DNA from: Mesobacillus subterraneus | Lineage (GTDB): Bacteria > Bacillota > Bacilli > Bacillales > Cytobacillaceae | DNA length: 64,000 nt | Reading direction: 5' to 3' | Assembly (NCBI RefSeq): GCF_003937825.1 | Contig: NZ_RSFW01000007.1 | Span: 62,001-126,000, forward strand | Program-made: the position numbers and the translations under genes | The notes under the pieces: generated by a model | What the model was told of the DNA's origin: nothing | The model's input: the letters and a program-made list of their open reading frames with translations, nothing else | Databases searched by the model: none | In this document: piece by piece, positions 7,586-17,321 of the stretch | Layout: the number at the start of each line of letters is the position of its first letter | Position numbering within the stretch: position 1 is the first letter of the stretch

Positions 7586-8506
7586 ATGGAACGGTTAGTA
7601 TTTCTTCAGCGTGTGATTGATTATATTGAGGATCATATTAAAGAGGAGCTTAGTGCGGAGGAACTGGCGGGGATGGTTGGGTATTCTCCTTATCATTTTT
7701 CGCGGATTTTTTATAAGCAAACGGGTTATACCTTGATGGATTATGTGGTGAAAAGGAAGCTCCAGTTTGCGCTGTATGAACTGGTGAATGGGAAAAAGAT
7801 CATTGAAATTGCCATGGATTATGGGTTTGAGACACATGCTGGGTTCACCAAAGCGTTCAAGAAGTGTTTTGGAAGTCCGCCGAGTCTTTACAAGGAGCAT
7901 GGTCCAACGTCATTGCCGCAAAAACTGGATTTAATGAGTCTTCACGAAAAGAACACGGGCGGCATTGTCTTGCAGCCGCAGATTGTCCTTCGGGACGCGT
8001 TCAATGTTGCCGGGAAAATTTTCAGTATCGAGAATTTCCCCGCTGACCGAAATGTGCCGGCTTTTTGGGACCAGGAAGGTTTGACAGACGGTTCGATTGA
8101 AAGGTACCTGTACAAGGAGTTGTCGCCGAAAAAGCATGGAGAGTATTGCATCAACTTAAGCCGCAGCCTTGATGAAAACATGTGCCGTTATTTATTTGCT
8201 GTAAACTATGACGATGAAAAAGTCTTACCGGATGGGATAACTGCTACCCAAATTCCCGAGGCTGTCTATGCGATTTTCCGAACACCTTTGGTTGAGGTTA
8301 GTCAATTCGCAACGGCGATCAAAGGAACGTGGAGGTACATACTGGAGGAGTGGTTTCCGCATTCATCCTATGAAGTGGATGAAGAGGGCTTTGACTTCGA
8401 GTTTTATGACGAGCATTGCCATTACTGGGATTTTAAAAGAGTCTATATGGAAATTCATATTCCGATCAAAGAAAAATCTCGAGAGATCACCCTCGAGATT
8501 TTTTAA
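7586..8506 (+). CDS. AraC-family regulator with GyrI-like effector domain
   Basis: The start is placed at ATG 7586 (GGTGAGGGTG in front); the frame stays open upstream. The N-terminal 105 residues hold both AraC helix-turn-helix units (LSAEELAGMVGYSPYHFSRIF, then IIEIAMDYGFETHAGFTKAF). Residues about 145-300 form a GyrI/SOUL-like small-molecule binding domain with the usual PEAVYAIFRT and W-rich ending FYDEHCHYWDF. Such proteins activate genes on binding a drug or metabolite. The last codons lie within the terminator hairpin and overlap the end of the convergent MFS gene by 20 bases. The MFS exporter is a plausible but unproven target. Confidence 0.88.
   Translation: MERLVFLQRVIDYIEDHIKEELSAEELAGMVGYSPYHFSRIFYKQTGYTLMDYVVKRKLQFALYELVNGKKIIEIAMDYGFETHAGFTKAFKKCFGSPPSLYKEHGPTSLPQKLDLMSLHEKNTGGIVLQPQIVLRDAFNVAGKIFSIENFPADRNVPAFWDQEGLTDGSIERYLYKELSPKKHGEYCINLSRSLDENMCRYLFAVNYDDEKVLPDGITATQIPEAVYAIFRTPLVEVSQFATAIKGTWRYILEEWFPHSSYEVDEEGFDFEFYDEHCHYWDFKRVYMEIHIPIKEKSREITLEIF
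8472..8503. terminator. Bidirectional terminator embedded in two convergent coding ends
   Basis: AAAAATCTCGAG pairs with CTCGAGATTTTT over an 8-base loop. The stem codes for the last residues of the AraC gene on the plus strand and of the MFS gene on the minus strand. Confidence 0.8.
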
Positions 8507-9725
8507 TAGCCAACTGATACAAATAGATTACCGGCGTTAAAAGAAGGGCACTGGCAATCATCGCGATTTTAATCGAAAAACTGGCGGCAATCAATCCAAT
8601 GGCCGGTCCTCCGCTGATTTGGCCAATCGCATCAACCTGGCCTTTTACCGAAAAGAAAGTCGCGCGTGTCGAGGAATCAGGAATGATTTTATTCAGCCAT
8701 GTGTCTTCAAGCGGTGCCATGACAGACCTTGTTCCTTGGATGATCAGGTAAAAGCTAAGCAAACCTATGATGCCAGTAGAAAGGGCAAAACCGGTCAGCG
8801 ACGTGATAATCAGAACACATCCGATCAACAGGGATACATAGATGGTGTTTAACTGATGATGGAGAGAACTCCGGCTGATAAAATGAAGCCCGACAAATGA
8901 TAGGAGCATCACGACAAAATTAATGCTTCCAATAAGGATGACCAAATTCCCCTCTGTCATGTTTGCGAGTCCAGTTTCTCCGATAAAATGAGAAAGCCAT
9001 AGGCGGTCAAAGCCTTCACTGTATAGCCCGAAAAACAAGGCAATAAGGAAAAGAATCCGCATCAGATAACTCGCCTTTGTATAATGCACCATCTCGTTCA
9101 TATTACTTTTCAACGTCTTCCAAGTGGATGTATTTTCATGTTGTGCAGGTTTGAAATTCTCTTCCTTCATAAAAAAGAGCAGGAAAACAGCCAATCCCAC
9201 CATGGATAATCCGCCAATGATGATGGGCAGATTGACCATGAAATAGTACCCGATCAGCATACTTAAAGGAATCGCGATGACCTCACCGAGTTTGCCAGCC
9301 TTGGCACCATTCACAAACGCTATGGAAGCACGATCTTCTCCAATTTCATCGGCAATCCAAGCTTGATGCGCACCGCTCGTAAACGTGTAGCCAATTCCCC
9401 AGAGAACCTGAGATACTAACACCGCCACGAAATACGGAAAACTGCCCTCGATAAGGAACCCGGCCCCAATCAAAAAATACCCGATAATCACAGAAAGCCT
9501 GCGACTCTTCAAATCCGCCACAAACCCAGTCGGGATTTCGAACAGGAACACAACTGCCTCAAGAACAGTGCCGACCAGAACCAGCTGCAACGGATCCAGC
9601 CCCACGACCTTCACATGGTACAGCAAGTTAACCGTAAAGATAAATGTAAAAAAGAACTGAGACCAAAAACGTGTATAAATATAGACACGATACGAATCCA
9701 TTTTCTTGATAAATGTCAATTTCAT
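8487..9725 (-). CDS. MFS transporter, 12 TM segments
   Basis: 412 residues with about twelve hydrophobic helices, an MFS motif A-like loop (GFVADLKSRRLSVIIG near residue 67) and the GTRSVMAPLEDTWLN loop common in Bacillus drug-type MFS proteins. It is likely a proton-driven efflux pump; the substrate is unknown. A clear AGGGGGAGATG-type start region precedes the ATG. It is convergent with the AraC-GyrI regulator, and the two stops overlap and share one terminator. Confidence 0.85.
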   Translation of the reverse strand: MKLTFIKKMDSYRVYIYTRFWSQFFFTFIFTVNLLYHVKVVGLDPLQLVLVGTVLEAVVFLFEIPTGFVADLKSRRLSVIIGYFLIGAGFLIEGSFPYFVAVLVSQVLWGIGYTFTSGAHQAWIADEIGEDRASIAFVNGAKAGKLGEVIAIPLSMLIGYYFMVNLPIIIGGLSMVGLAVFLLFFMKEENFKPAQHENTSTWKTLKSNMNEMVHYTKASYLMRILFLIALFFGLYSEGFDRLWLSHFIGETGLANMTEGNLVILIGSINFVVMLLSFVGLHFISRSSLHHQLNTIYVSLLIGCVLIITSLTGFALSTGIIGLLSFYLIIQGTRSVMAPLEDTWLNKIIPDSSTRATFFSVKGQVDAIGQISGGPAIGLIAASFSIKIAMIASALLLTPVIYLYQLAIKKSRG

Positions 9726-9842
9726 CTCCCCCTAACCAGAATTATAGAGAGGGAGGAAGACGATTTCTTTTCCAAAATTGCGGTTTTTGGGGGCGTGGAC
9801 CTTGATTATTTGAAATGATAACAACCAAGTCCCTTTTCCTCT

Positions 9843-10739
9843 TTATAAAGAACCCAATTTAGTGGCAGCCAGTGCTCCGGCTTTATTGGCAAACTCAGTA
9901 TACTCCCTTAATTCAGCTTCGCTATGAGGATTCCCATTGTCATGGAAACGGGATAGGAGGGCAGCCATAAACGCATCTCCGGCACCTGTTGTGTCAATCG
10001 CCTTAACCGGAATTCCAGGGACATGCACGATTCTATTACTATGGATGGCGGATGCTCCGTCCTTTCCTTTCGTGACAAATAGGAAAGGGATCTTCAAATT
10101 GGCAATGTACTCTACTCCAGTTTCTAGAGTGTCTGTTTTTGTTAAAAATTGCAATTCATCTTCCGTCATTTTTACGATATCGGCATTCTGCACAAAGGAG
10201 AGAATCGTTTCTCTGCACTGGTTCTCACTTTCCCATCGTTTCAGACGGATATTGGTATCGAATGCTATTTTCATATTCTCTTCTCGAGCATATTGGATAG
10301 CCTGTTCCGTTGTTTTTCTTGCAATTGGGTGAAAAAGAGTGCCAGATCCAAAGTAAAACATCTTGCTTCTAAGAAACGGGCGACGATCAAGCTCCTCCGC
10401 AGTAATCCACTCATCAGGCGCTTCGTTTACATACGAATGGAAATAACGTTCTCCCAGCTCATTTAAGTGGATATAAACCGAGCAGATTTTTTTATTCGAA
10501 TGATAAGAACAAAAAGAAAGATCAACCTTTTCCTTCGTTAATTGTCCCTCCACAAATTTACTGCTTTCATCCCTTCCCAATTTGCATAAATAATTCGATG
10601 GAATGCCATGTCTGCTAACCCCGACTGCCACATTAACAGTGGCTCCCCCCAATAATCGCTGAAACGTGGTATTGGAGAAATCCGTTGCTATAAAATCAAC
10701 GATTACCTCGCCCAATGATGTAATTCCATGTTTTTTCAA
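9843..10739 (-). CDS. PfkB-family sugar kinase (fructokinase-like)
   Basis: The most likely start is TTG 10739, seven bases after AAGGAG; upstream in-frame starts at 10760 and 10772 lack such a site. The 298-residue product has the ribokinase fold: the N-terminal GE-V-D sugar-binding strand, the GGATVNVAVGVSRHG motif near residue 32, and the C-terminal signature IDTTGAGDAF with the catalytic Asp near residue 255. It should phosphorylate a sugar or nucleoside using ATP. Fructokinase or 2-keto-3-deoxygluconate kinase fit best; no neighbouring sugar transporter or catabolic gene decides between them. Confidence 0.85.
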   Translation of the reverse strand: MKKHGITSLGEVIVDFIATDFSNTTFQRLLGGATVNVAVGVSRHGIPSNYLCKLGRDESSKFVEGQLTKEKVDLSFCSYHSNKKICSVYIHLNELGERYFHSYVNEAPDEWITAEELDRRPFLRSKMFYFGSGTLFHPIARKTTEQAIQYAREENMKIAFDTNIRLKRWESENQCRETILSFVQNADIVKMTEDELQFLTKTDTLETGVEYIANLKIPFLFVTKGKDGASAIHSNRIVHVPGIPVKAIDTTGAGDAFMAALLSRFHDNGNPHSEAELREYTEFANKAGALAATKLGSL

Positions 10740-10982
10740 TCTGTTACTCCTTCCGTTCATAAAAGACCTCAAAATTTATGTATAGTTTAACAGCTAATTC
10801 AGCTGCTTGGAAAGTCTGTGAGACATAGGGACCTGAGACTGTCCCAGTGTCCCGCCGAAAACCGTTTCGCAACCTATCCACAAGTCCTATCCTCCATAGT
10901 GTCTTAGTAGTATTTTGATGACCTATAGTATGTATTTTGCACTTGCAGGAGAGGTAAAACGAAGTAGGCTAACGTATTCTTT

Positions 10983-11009
10983 CCTTGAAATAAGATTTTT
11001 CAAGGAGGG
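10983..11009 (+). promoter_or_regulatory. Hairpin that covers the ribosome binding site of the M36 protease gene
   Basis: CCTTGAAA (10983-10990) pairs with TTTCAAGG (10998-11005). The SD sequence AAGGAGGG (11002-11009) overlaps the right arm. Folding would partly hide the SD, giving possible translational control (inference). Confidence 0.4.
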
Positions 11010-11019
11010 TTTTGCGTAG

Positions 11020-14000
11020 ATGAAAAAACGAAAGCTCGTGACGGCTGTATGTTCGACGCTGCTGGCTGGTCAGGTTTTGTTAACAAGCGGAATCAGTGCT
11101 AACAAGGTAACAGGCCCTGTGACTGCAGAGGGAATCCATGATGATCATGAGTCTCATCTGTATGATGTCCGAAATGTTGTAACCAGTGTTCTGCCGACCC
11201 AGAAACAGCTTGATGCCGCTAACACACTGGTACAATCTGTGGGAGCGGGAACGAAGATAAAATGGAACACCTTGTTTGGTACCCCATCGACGATTATCAA
11301 GGAACAGGGATATTTAACAGCTCCTTCTAAGGAAAGCGCTGAAACGATTGCTCGCAACTGGTTAAAGCAAAATGCGGCGCTTTATGGACTCCAGGCCTCA
11401 GACATCGACTCATTTGTCGTAAGCAAAAATTTCGAAATGCCGGGAACAGGGCTGCGTCCTGTAACCCTTCAGCAGACATTTGATGGCATCGAGTCTGTTT
11501 ACGGAGGACGGGTGATTATTGCCGTGAACAAAGATGGCCAAATCCTGTCTGCGGCAGGAAATCTAAGCCGCGCAAAAGGCCTGGTTGCTGACTTTCAGCT
11601 ATCGGAGGCAGATGCTCTGAACAAAGCTGTTGCGCTTGAATTGCCGGACGTAAGCTATATTCCAAAGCTGCTAACCGGTGAAAAAGGCTGGACGGTTTTT
11701 GACAGAGGAAAAGTGCTGCCGACTAAGCAGCGGGTGAAAAAAGCAACATTTATAACGGAAAATGGTGTCCGGCCTGCGTACCGTGTTCTTTTTATAAAGG
11801 AGCTGAATGAGGGCTTTGAAATGGTGATCGATGCAGCGAATGGCGAGCTTTTATACAAACGTTCTCTCGTTGATTATTTACTAGAAACAGAGGGTCTTAT
11901 TTTTGAGAACTACCCTGGTGCGCCAGCTGGGGGAACACAGGTGGTAAAGTCATTTAAAGGAGATCCAAAGGCGTCACCAAAGGGCTGGCTCATTCAGGGC
12001 ACAAGCCTGGGATTGACGACATTTGGAAACAACGCCAACTCGTATGCGAACTGGAGCAACTTTTTAGTGCCGGCTGATCAGGCCACTCGTCCAATTTCGT
12101 TAGATGGCGATTTCAGCTTCTTATTTAAGAACGCGTGGCAAAAAACAAACGGTCAAACAACACCTCCATCATATGCTGAGGATCTAAACAGTGCTGCGAC
12201 GAACTTGTTTTACCATCATAACCTATCCCATGACTATTTCTACAATCTGGGATGGACAGAAGCAGCAGGGAACCTTCAGCTTTCAAACTTTGGAAAAGGC
12301 GGGATGGACGGCGATGCCATCTTAGGTCTTGTTCAGGCAGGAGCGCTGTCAGGCGGGGCGCCGACGTATACGGGACGTGACAATGCTTACATGTTGACGC
12401 TTCCAGACGGGATTCCGGCGTGGAGCGGAATGTTCCTTTGGGAACCAATACCGGGGGCATTTGAGGGACAGTATGCAGATGGCGATTTCGATGCTGGTAT
12501 TATATATCATGAATATGCCCATGCGCTGACGAATCGTTTTGTAGCAGGGGGAGAAGCTCTCGGAAGCCACCAGTCAGGTTCTATGGGCGAAGGCTGGGGT
12601 GACTTCTTCGGAATGCACTACTTAGCAAAAAAGGGTCTGCAGGATAAGCCAGTAGTCGGTGCCTATGTGACAGGAAACGCCGAACGAGGCATCCGCAGCT
12701 ATTCGCTTGATGAGGCACCATATAATTATGGAGATATTGGCTATGATGTTGGCGGCCCTGAGGTTCACTCAGACGGCGACATTTGGGCAGCTATTTTATG
12801 GCATGTAAGAGATACATTGATTGATAGACTTGGAAAAACGGAAGCAGAATCAGTCATCGAGCATCTTGTCATGGATGCCATGCCAATCTCCGTTCCAAAT
12901 CCGTCGATGGAAGACATGAGAACGGCCATAATTGCCGCAGATTTTGAACGCTACGACGGAAAGCACTTTGATGCTCTATGGACGGCATTCGCCCAGCGTG
13001 GCTTAGGGGCCAATGCATTATCTAAGGGCGGTGACGATACAGATCCAGTCCCAGGGTTCAACCATCCAGAAGGACAGCGAAATGGGCAGTTGATTGGAAA
13101 GGTGGTTAACGCTGCTACCAAGAAACCGATCCAGGATGCACGAATCATCATTGGTGAATTCGAAGCGAGAACAAGTCCAATCGCTGTATCCGGCCAAAAG
13201 GGCGACTTCGGGGCATATATGGCAGAAGGAACCTATGACATTACCATCCAGGCAAAAGGTTTTGGATCAAGGACAATTCGTGATGTAGCCATCAAGGCCG
13301 GGGAAAAGAATCATTTAACGTTTACAATTGGACCAAACGTTGCATCATCCTTTAACGGAGCAGAGATTTCAAGCGTATCCGGATCATCGGAAAGCAACCC
13401 GGTTAAGTTTGCGATAGACGATACAGAAGCAAGTGTATTTGCCTCAAATACGCAAGAAAATGGATTCCTTGGCGCGAATTTTACCATTGACCTGGCAGGA
13501 GATGAACCAGTGGAAATTTCCCACTTGCAAGTGAGTGCAATGAAGGACATTTCGGGTTCACGGTTTGCCACACTGAAAAATTTCAGTCTGCAGACTTCAA
13601 TTGACGGAGAAAACTTCACAACAGTCTGGAAAGGCAAGTTTGACGCCGGAAAGCCAAGGCCAACGGTGGCTGATCTTCATTATCAGGGAATTGACCTTCC
13701 ACAACCAGTAGAGGCAAAATACCTTAAATTCATCGCCCATGATACACAGGACAACAGCAAAGGCTTCGTCCAGGTGGCTGAGGTTCAAGCCTTCTCTGAG
13801 CAAAAGTCAAAAATTGAACCGCTTGTGCTAGAACCTGAAGCACCATTTACAGCAGAAGGCACCGTGCAGGCAGGAAACGCAGGAACAGGAATTGGAAGTT
13901 TGGCAGGTGTACCAGCGACCCTAGCCGTCACAGAGAATGAATTCGTGACTACGCAAAATCCAGAGCCAGCATCCCAGGGTGCAGATGGATATGTTGTGAC

Positions 14001-14235
14001 CCTTCCAGAGCAATATGGAGATGGTATCCATAACTTTACATTGCAGGGAAGCAATGACGGATCGTATGACTATGATGTGTATTTCTATAACAAAAACTTT
14101 GAGCTGATTGGAAGTGTCGCAACCTCTGGCGCAAACGAAGCAGGAGTCATTCCAGGGGGCACACGATATGTGTATGTAGGATTATATTCAGGAGCAAATG
14201 TACCGTTTACGTTTACAGCTGCGAGTCCTTATTAG
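11020..14235 (+). CDS. Secreted M36 (fungalysin-type) zinc metalloprotease with C-terminal accessory domains
   Basis: 1071 residues. A Sec signal peptide spans residues 1-28. An FTP-type propeptide follows (residues about 70-300). The peptidase domain has HEYAH at 497-501 and the third zinc ligand Glu524 in GEGWGDFFG, as in M36. After the catalytic core come a carboxypeptidase-regulatory-like fold (from GQLIGKVVNAATKKPI, about 690-775), an F5/8-type-C-like galactose-binding domain (about 785-930), and a final beta-rich domain to the C-terminus, which ends without a cell-wall anchor. It should be released and degrade external protein. It is monocistronic, and the dispersed hairpin element at its 3' end can serve as terminator. 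Confidence 0.9.
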   Translation: MKKRKLVTAVCSTLLAGQVLLTSGISANKVTGPVTAEGIHDDHESHLYDVRNVVTSVLPTQKQLDAANTLVQSVGAGTKIKWNTLFGTPSTIIKEQGYLTAPSKESAETIARNWLKQNAALYGLQASDIDSFVVSKNFEMPGTGLRPVTLQQTFDGIESVYGGRVIIAVNKDGQILSAAGNLSRAKGLVADFQLSEADALNKAVALELPDVSYIPKLLTGEKGWTVFDRGKVLPTKQRVKKATFITENGVRPAYRVLFIKELNEGFEMVIDAANGELLYKRSLVDYLLETEGLIFENYPGAPAGGTQVVKSFKGDPKASPKGWLIQGTSLGLTTFGNNANSYANWSNFLVPADQATRPISLDGDFSFLFKNAWQKTNGQTTPPSYAEDLNSAATNLFYHHNLSHDYFYNLGWTEAAGNLQLSNFGKGGMDGDAILGLVQAGALSGGAPTYTGRDNAYMLTLPDGIPAWSGMFLWEPIPGAFEGQYADGDFDAGIIYHEYAHALTNRFVAGGEALGSHQSGSMGEGWGDFFGMHYLAKKGLQDKPVVGAYVTGNAERGIRSYSLDEAPYNYGDIGYDVGGPEVHSDGDIWAAILWHVRDTLIDRLGKTEAESVIEHLVMDAMPISVPNPSMEDMRTAIIAADFERYDGKHFDALWTAFAQRGLGANALSKGGDDTDPVPGFNHPEGQRNGQLIGKVVNAATKKPIQDARIIIGEFEARTSPIAVSGQKGDFGAYMAEGTYDITIQAKGFGSRTIRDVAIKAGEKNHLTFTIGPNVASSFNGAEISSVSGSSESNPVKFAIDDTEASVFASNTQENGFLGANFTIDLAGDEPVEISHLQVSAMKDISGSRFATLKNFSLQTSIDGENFTTVWKGKFDAGKPRPTVADLHYQGIDLPQPVEAKYLKFIAHDTQDNSKGFVQVAEVQAFSEQKSKIEPLVLEPEAPFTAEGTVQAGNAGTGIGSLAGVPATLAVTENEFVTTQNPEPASQGADGYVVTLPEQYGDGIHNFTLQGSNDGSYDYDVYFYNKNFELIGSVATSGANEAGVIPGGTRYVYVGLYSGANVPFTFTAASPY

Positions 14236-14252
14236 GGCTATAGGAAAGACTT

Positions 14253-14318
14253 AAATCGGGATTGGGGACGGGTCCTTTTGTTTATCAAAACAGAAGAACC
14301 GTCCCCCTGTTTCGATTT
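14253..14318 (+). repeat. Dispersed hairpin element downstream of the M36 gene
   Basis: TTGGGGACGGGTCC at the left and AGAAGAACCGTCCCCCTG at the right enclose TTTGTTTATCAAAACA. AAATCG/CGATTT flank both sides. The left arm has an extra G (GACGGGTCC). It probably doubles as a terminator. Confidence 0.8.
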
Positions 14319-14388
14319 ATTTGGGTTTCTCATAACAATTCCGGTTGTCTCTATAAATTCATCCTGAAAAAGGATGTATCTCCTTATT

Positions 14389-15663
14389 TTAGCGCGAGGA
14401 TTCTAATTCTGCCGATTCAGGCTGACGGATCTCCTTAATACTACTCACTCCAAACAAACCAATCAGGGAAAAGGTGACTGGAATGATGAAACCATAAAAA
14501 TAGCCTTCCGTCATGCTGCCTGAAACAGACTGAAAATGATCTAATACTTTTCCGAAGAATCCGGGCAGTAAAACAGCACTAAGAAATCCACCTGTATTAG
14601 CAAAACCAGATACCAAGCCAGATTCCCTCATAGGAAAGGATTGACGAACGACAGCAAACGTTAAGGCACTTGCTCCAAATCCAAAGCCGATGATAAAGAA
14701 AAGGATGATTAGCATGAAAAGTGGCGGATTCCCTTTAAATAAAAGGAAAGCAGACCAGCTAGTTAAAATAATAAAATGAACAATGACATAAGGACGCTTA
14801 ATGGTTTCAAGGCGACTTGAAATCCAACTGGTCAGCGGAGCCCCTATAAGTGCCCCTACAAGGCCAACCATTATGAGTTGACTGGCATCTGATCGAGTCA
14901 GATCATACATATTCATCCCATAGGGCACTGCCCATGAACTAATAAAGCCCACATAGCCGCCAACAACCCCAAAATGACAGAAGAATAAAGCCCATGCCTG
15001 CCGATTCATAACGATTCTTTTAAGTAACACCGAAATGTTTTGACGTTGAATTTCATCTTTAACAGTTACCGATTCATTGGGAAAAAGTTGTCTTGGTTTC
15101 TTTACCAGTACAATATAAAGAAGAATTCCGGTTAGACATAACGCTATGCCCGCAGAAAAAAATGCTGCTCTCCAACCAAGTAAATCAATCCAAGCGGAGA
15201 AAGGGACAGTCGCCAGAAGGAATCCGAGACTTCCCGTCATTCCCGCGATCCCAATTAATCGAACAAATTCCTTTACTTTAAACCATTGGCTTAAAATCGA
15301 TACCAAATTGACCCAAATAGTCGCATCTCCAATTCCCGTAAGTATTCTGGCAAAAAACAAGACAAACTCATGGGTCCCAAGACTATAAATGACCGTGCCT
15401 AACCCGGTAACGATTGCCCCGATAATGAGAAAAAAATTGGGGCCAAATCGATCAGCCAAAATCCCCATTGGAATTTGCAAACTAGTATAAACAAAGAATT
15501 GCATACTCGTTAGCAACCCAATCGTTGTTGCTGTTACATGAAAATCCTTCATCACCTGCTCTGTAATCAATCCCGGTGCCGTTCGCTGGCTCGACATTAA
15601 TAAGTAAGTTAACAATACGGAAACAAATACAACCCACCGAAACCTGCTATTTTGTAGGTCCAA
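14389..15663 (-). CDS. MFS transporter, anion/organic-acid symporter-like
   Basis: 424 residues with twelve predicted helices. An MFS motif A is seen (GILADRFGPNFFLIIGA near residue 67), with FFARILTGIGDATIWVN in helix 4 and GSLGFLLATVPFSAWIDLLGWRAAF in the middle of the N-half. This helix-4/5 pattern fits NarK-like or anion:cation symporter-type carriers more than drug pumps. The start ATG is 15663. No substrate gene is adjacent; the upstream side holds only a GH1 remnant. Confidence 0.82.
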   Translation of the reverse strand: MDLQNSRFRWVVFVSVLLTYLLMSSQRTAPGLITEQVMKDFHVTATTIGLLTSMQFFVYTSLQIPMGILADRFGPNFFLIIGAIVTGLGTVIYSLGTHEFVLFFARILTGIGDATIWVNLVSILSQWFKVKEFVRLIGIAGMTGSLGFLLATVPFSAWIDLLGWRAAFFSAGIALCLTGILLYIVLVKKPRQLFPNESVTVKDEIQRQNISVLLKRIVMNRQAWALFFCHFGVVGGYVGFISSWAVPYGMNMYDLTRSDASQLIMVGLVGALIGAPLTSWISSRLETIKRPYVIVHFIILTSWSAFLLFKGNPPLFMLIILFFIIGFGFGASALTFAVVRQSFPMRESGLVSGFANTGGFLSAVLLPGFFGKVLDHFQSVSGSMTEGYFYGFIIPVTFSLIGLFGVSSIKEIRQPESAELESSR

Positions 15664-15666
15664 TGA

Positions 15667-15924
<258 letters not shown>

Positions 15925-15964
15925 GAGATACATTTTCTACTGTCGGAATAAAGGGGAGGAGCGT

Positions 15965-15994
15965 GAAGCGGGAATGCTTTGCGCTTCTTTTTTT
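15965..15994 (+). terminator. Terminator left behind the GH1 remnant
   Basis: GAAGCG pairs with CGCTTC over an 11-base loop, followed by seven T. Confidence 0.7.
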
Positions 15995-16157
15995 GAGAAA
16001 ATAGACCCTTCTTATTCTTAAAACTGCAACAATATTTTTTAAAATGATATGATTTGTTATAAAAAGAGGAATACTGCTTCGACTAACTATCATTAGCTAT
16101 TCAGGAGTTACCGGCCTGCATTACCTTACCAGACGGAGTAACATAGGAGGATTTTAG

Positions 16158-16715
16158 ATGAAAACAGAACAACAGTATTTTGAAGAGGGAAAGTCGATTC
16201 AAACTTATATGGATGAAATGAGCACATTAAAAGAGGAAAGTTTTGCTGTTTATGAACAATTTCATCTCCCTGCAGATGGATTGGCTGAAAAGGTAAAACC
16301 CTATCAACTTCATTTCCTGACGATTACCGAAGATTGGTGTGGAGATGCCATGATGATCAACCCTGTTATTCGCAAATTAGCTGAAGCGGCAGATATTGAA
16401 ATGCGCGTCGCATTACGAGATGCAGATACAGAGTTGATTGATCGTCACTTAACAAACGGTGGACGTGCCATTCCAATGATCTTAATCTTTAATAATAAAG
16501 GGGATTTACTTGGAAAGTGGGGACCTCGTGCACCCAAAGCTCAGCAAATCGTTGATGATGTTCGTGCTGCATTGCCGCCAAAAGAGGATCCTTCCTTTGC
16601 GGAGAAGCAAAAAGAAGCCTTTGGTTCACTGAGAAAAAGGTATACAGAGGAACCGGCTCTTTGGTCAGATGTTTATGATCGTTTTAAGGAGACATTATTA
16701 GCTATTTTGAAGTAG
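16158..16715 (+). CDS. Thioredoxin-fold protein with a single active-site Cys
   Basis: 185 residues with a strong TAGGAGGATTTTAG site. The family pattern is that of the Bacillus thioredoxin-like group: EDWCGDAMMINPVIRKLAE near residue 58, where thioredoxin has WCGPC, a cis-Pro region GRAIPMILIF near 105, and a LLGKWGPRAPKAQQIVDDV helix. With CGDA instead of CGPC the second Cys is absent. This makes a monothiol or bacilliredoxin-like role more likely than classical disulfide reduction (inference). It stands directly upstream of the electrophile-stress genes, separated by a terminator. Confidence 0.8.
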   Translation: MKTEQQYFEEGKSIQTYMDEMSTLKEESFAVYEQFHLPADGLAEKVKPYQLHFLTITEDWCGDAMMINPVIRKLAEAADIEMRVALRDADTELIDRHLTNGGRAIPMILIFNNKGDLLGKWGPRAPKAQQIVDDVRAALPPKEDPSFAEKQKEAFGSLRKRYTEEPALWSDVYDRFKETLLAILK

Positions 16716-16795
16716 GAGCTACATTGCTACCCAAGGGAAATTATCCGAAAGCAATGGTTCACATTGAATCTTATTTGAAGTCACGATGAAGAAGG

Positions 16796-16823
16796 CCGTA
16801 TGTAGTGTGTGCATACGGTTTTT
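16796..16823 (+). terminator. Terminator of the thioredoxin-like gene
   Basis: CCGTATG pairs with CATACGG over a 9-base loop, followed by a T-run. Confidence 0.7.
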
Positions 16824-16854
16824 GCGTGTTATTCGCGATTCCTCTTTTAGACTA

Positions 16855-16897
16855 TTGACAAAAAGAATAAAATGAATTATCCTTAATTCAAGATATT
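16855..16897 (+). promoter_or_regulatory. Promoter of the DUF896 gene with MhqR-like imperfect operator
   Basis: TTGACA (16855-16860) and TATCCT (16878-16883) are separated by 17 bases. The -10 overlaps TATCCTTAATTCAAGATA, an imperfect palindrome that resembles the TATCTTGAAATCAAGAT and TATCTCGAATTCGAGATA boxes downstream. Control by the same MarR-type repressor is inferred. Confidence 0.5.
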
Positions 16898-16935
16898 TAA
16901 TTTCAAGATAATTTCTCACTCAGAGGAGGGATAGA

Positions 16936-17178
16936 ATGAAGGATATTTTAAAGAGGATCAATGAACTTGCTCAAAAGAAAAAGAATGTGGGATTAGCAGA
17001 GAGCGAAATCGATGAACTGAACACATTGCGGCAAAAGTATCTGAATATATTCCGCGGATCGATGCAGGAGCTGCTATTGAACACAACGGTTGTTGACCCT
17101 ACTGGAGCAGATGTAACTCCCAAAAAATTACGATTCGAACAAGCGAGCAATAGAAAGAAAGCAATCTGGTCATCTTGA
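16936..17178 (+). CDS. DUF896 (UPF0291, YnzC-type) small protein
   Basis: 80 residues with a GAGGAGGG site. It follows the YnzC pattern: an N-terminal helical pair RINELAQKKKNVGLAESEIDE, LRQKYLNIFRGSMQ, then the conserved VVDPTGADVTPKKL segment. In B. subtilis the family is small and helical with an unknown or SOS-linked role. Here it lies just upstream of the quinone-detoxification operon, with a similar operator in its promoter. That location is unusual for the family and suggests coregulation. Confidence 0.85.
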   Translation: MKDILKRINELAQKKKNVGLAESEIDELNTLRQKYLNIFRGSMQELLLNTTVVDPTGADVTPKKLRFEQASNRKKAIWSS

Positions 17179-17228
17179 AATTATTTATTGACACAAAATC
17201 AATTCAATATAAAAATTTTTTAAACTAA

Positions 17229-17302
17229 TATCTCGAATTCGAGATAAAAAAGAAGGAAAACTGTTATAATATTTTTTAACTAAATATCTCGAATTCGAGA
17301 TA
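17229..17302 (+). promoter_or_regulatory. Two perfect MhqR-type operators flanking a -10 box
   Basis: TATCTCGAATTCGAGATA occurs at 17229-17246 and again at 17285-17302, with TATAAT at 17265-17270 between them. This palindrome matches the MhqR box known from B. subtilis mhq genes. One copy covers the -35 region and the other the early transcript, fitting tight repression that is lifted by quinones or diamide (family knowledge). Confidence 0.85.
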
Positions 17303-17321
17303 AAAACAGGAGGATTTTAAA

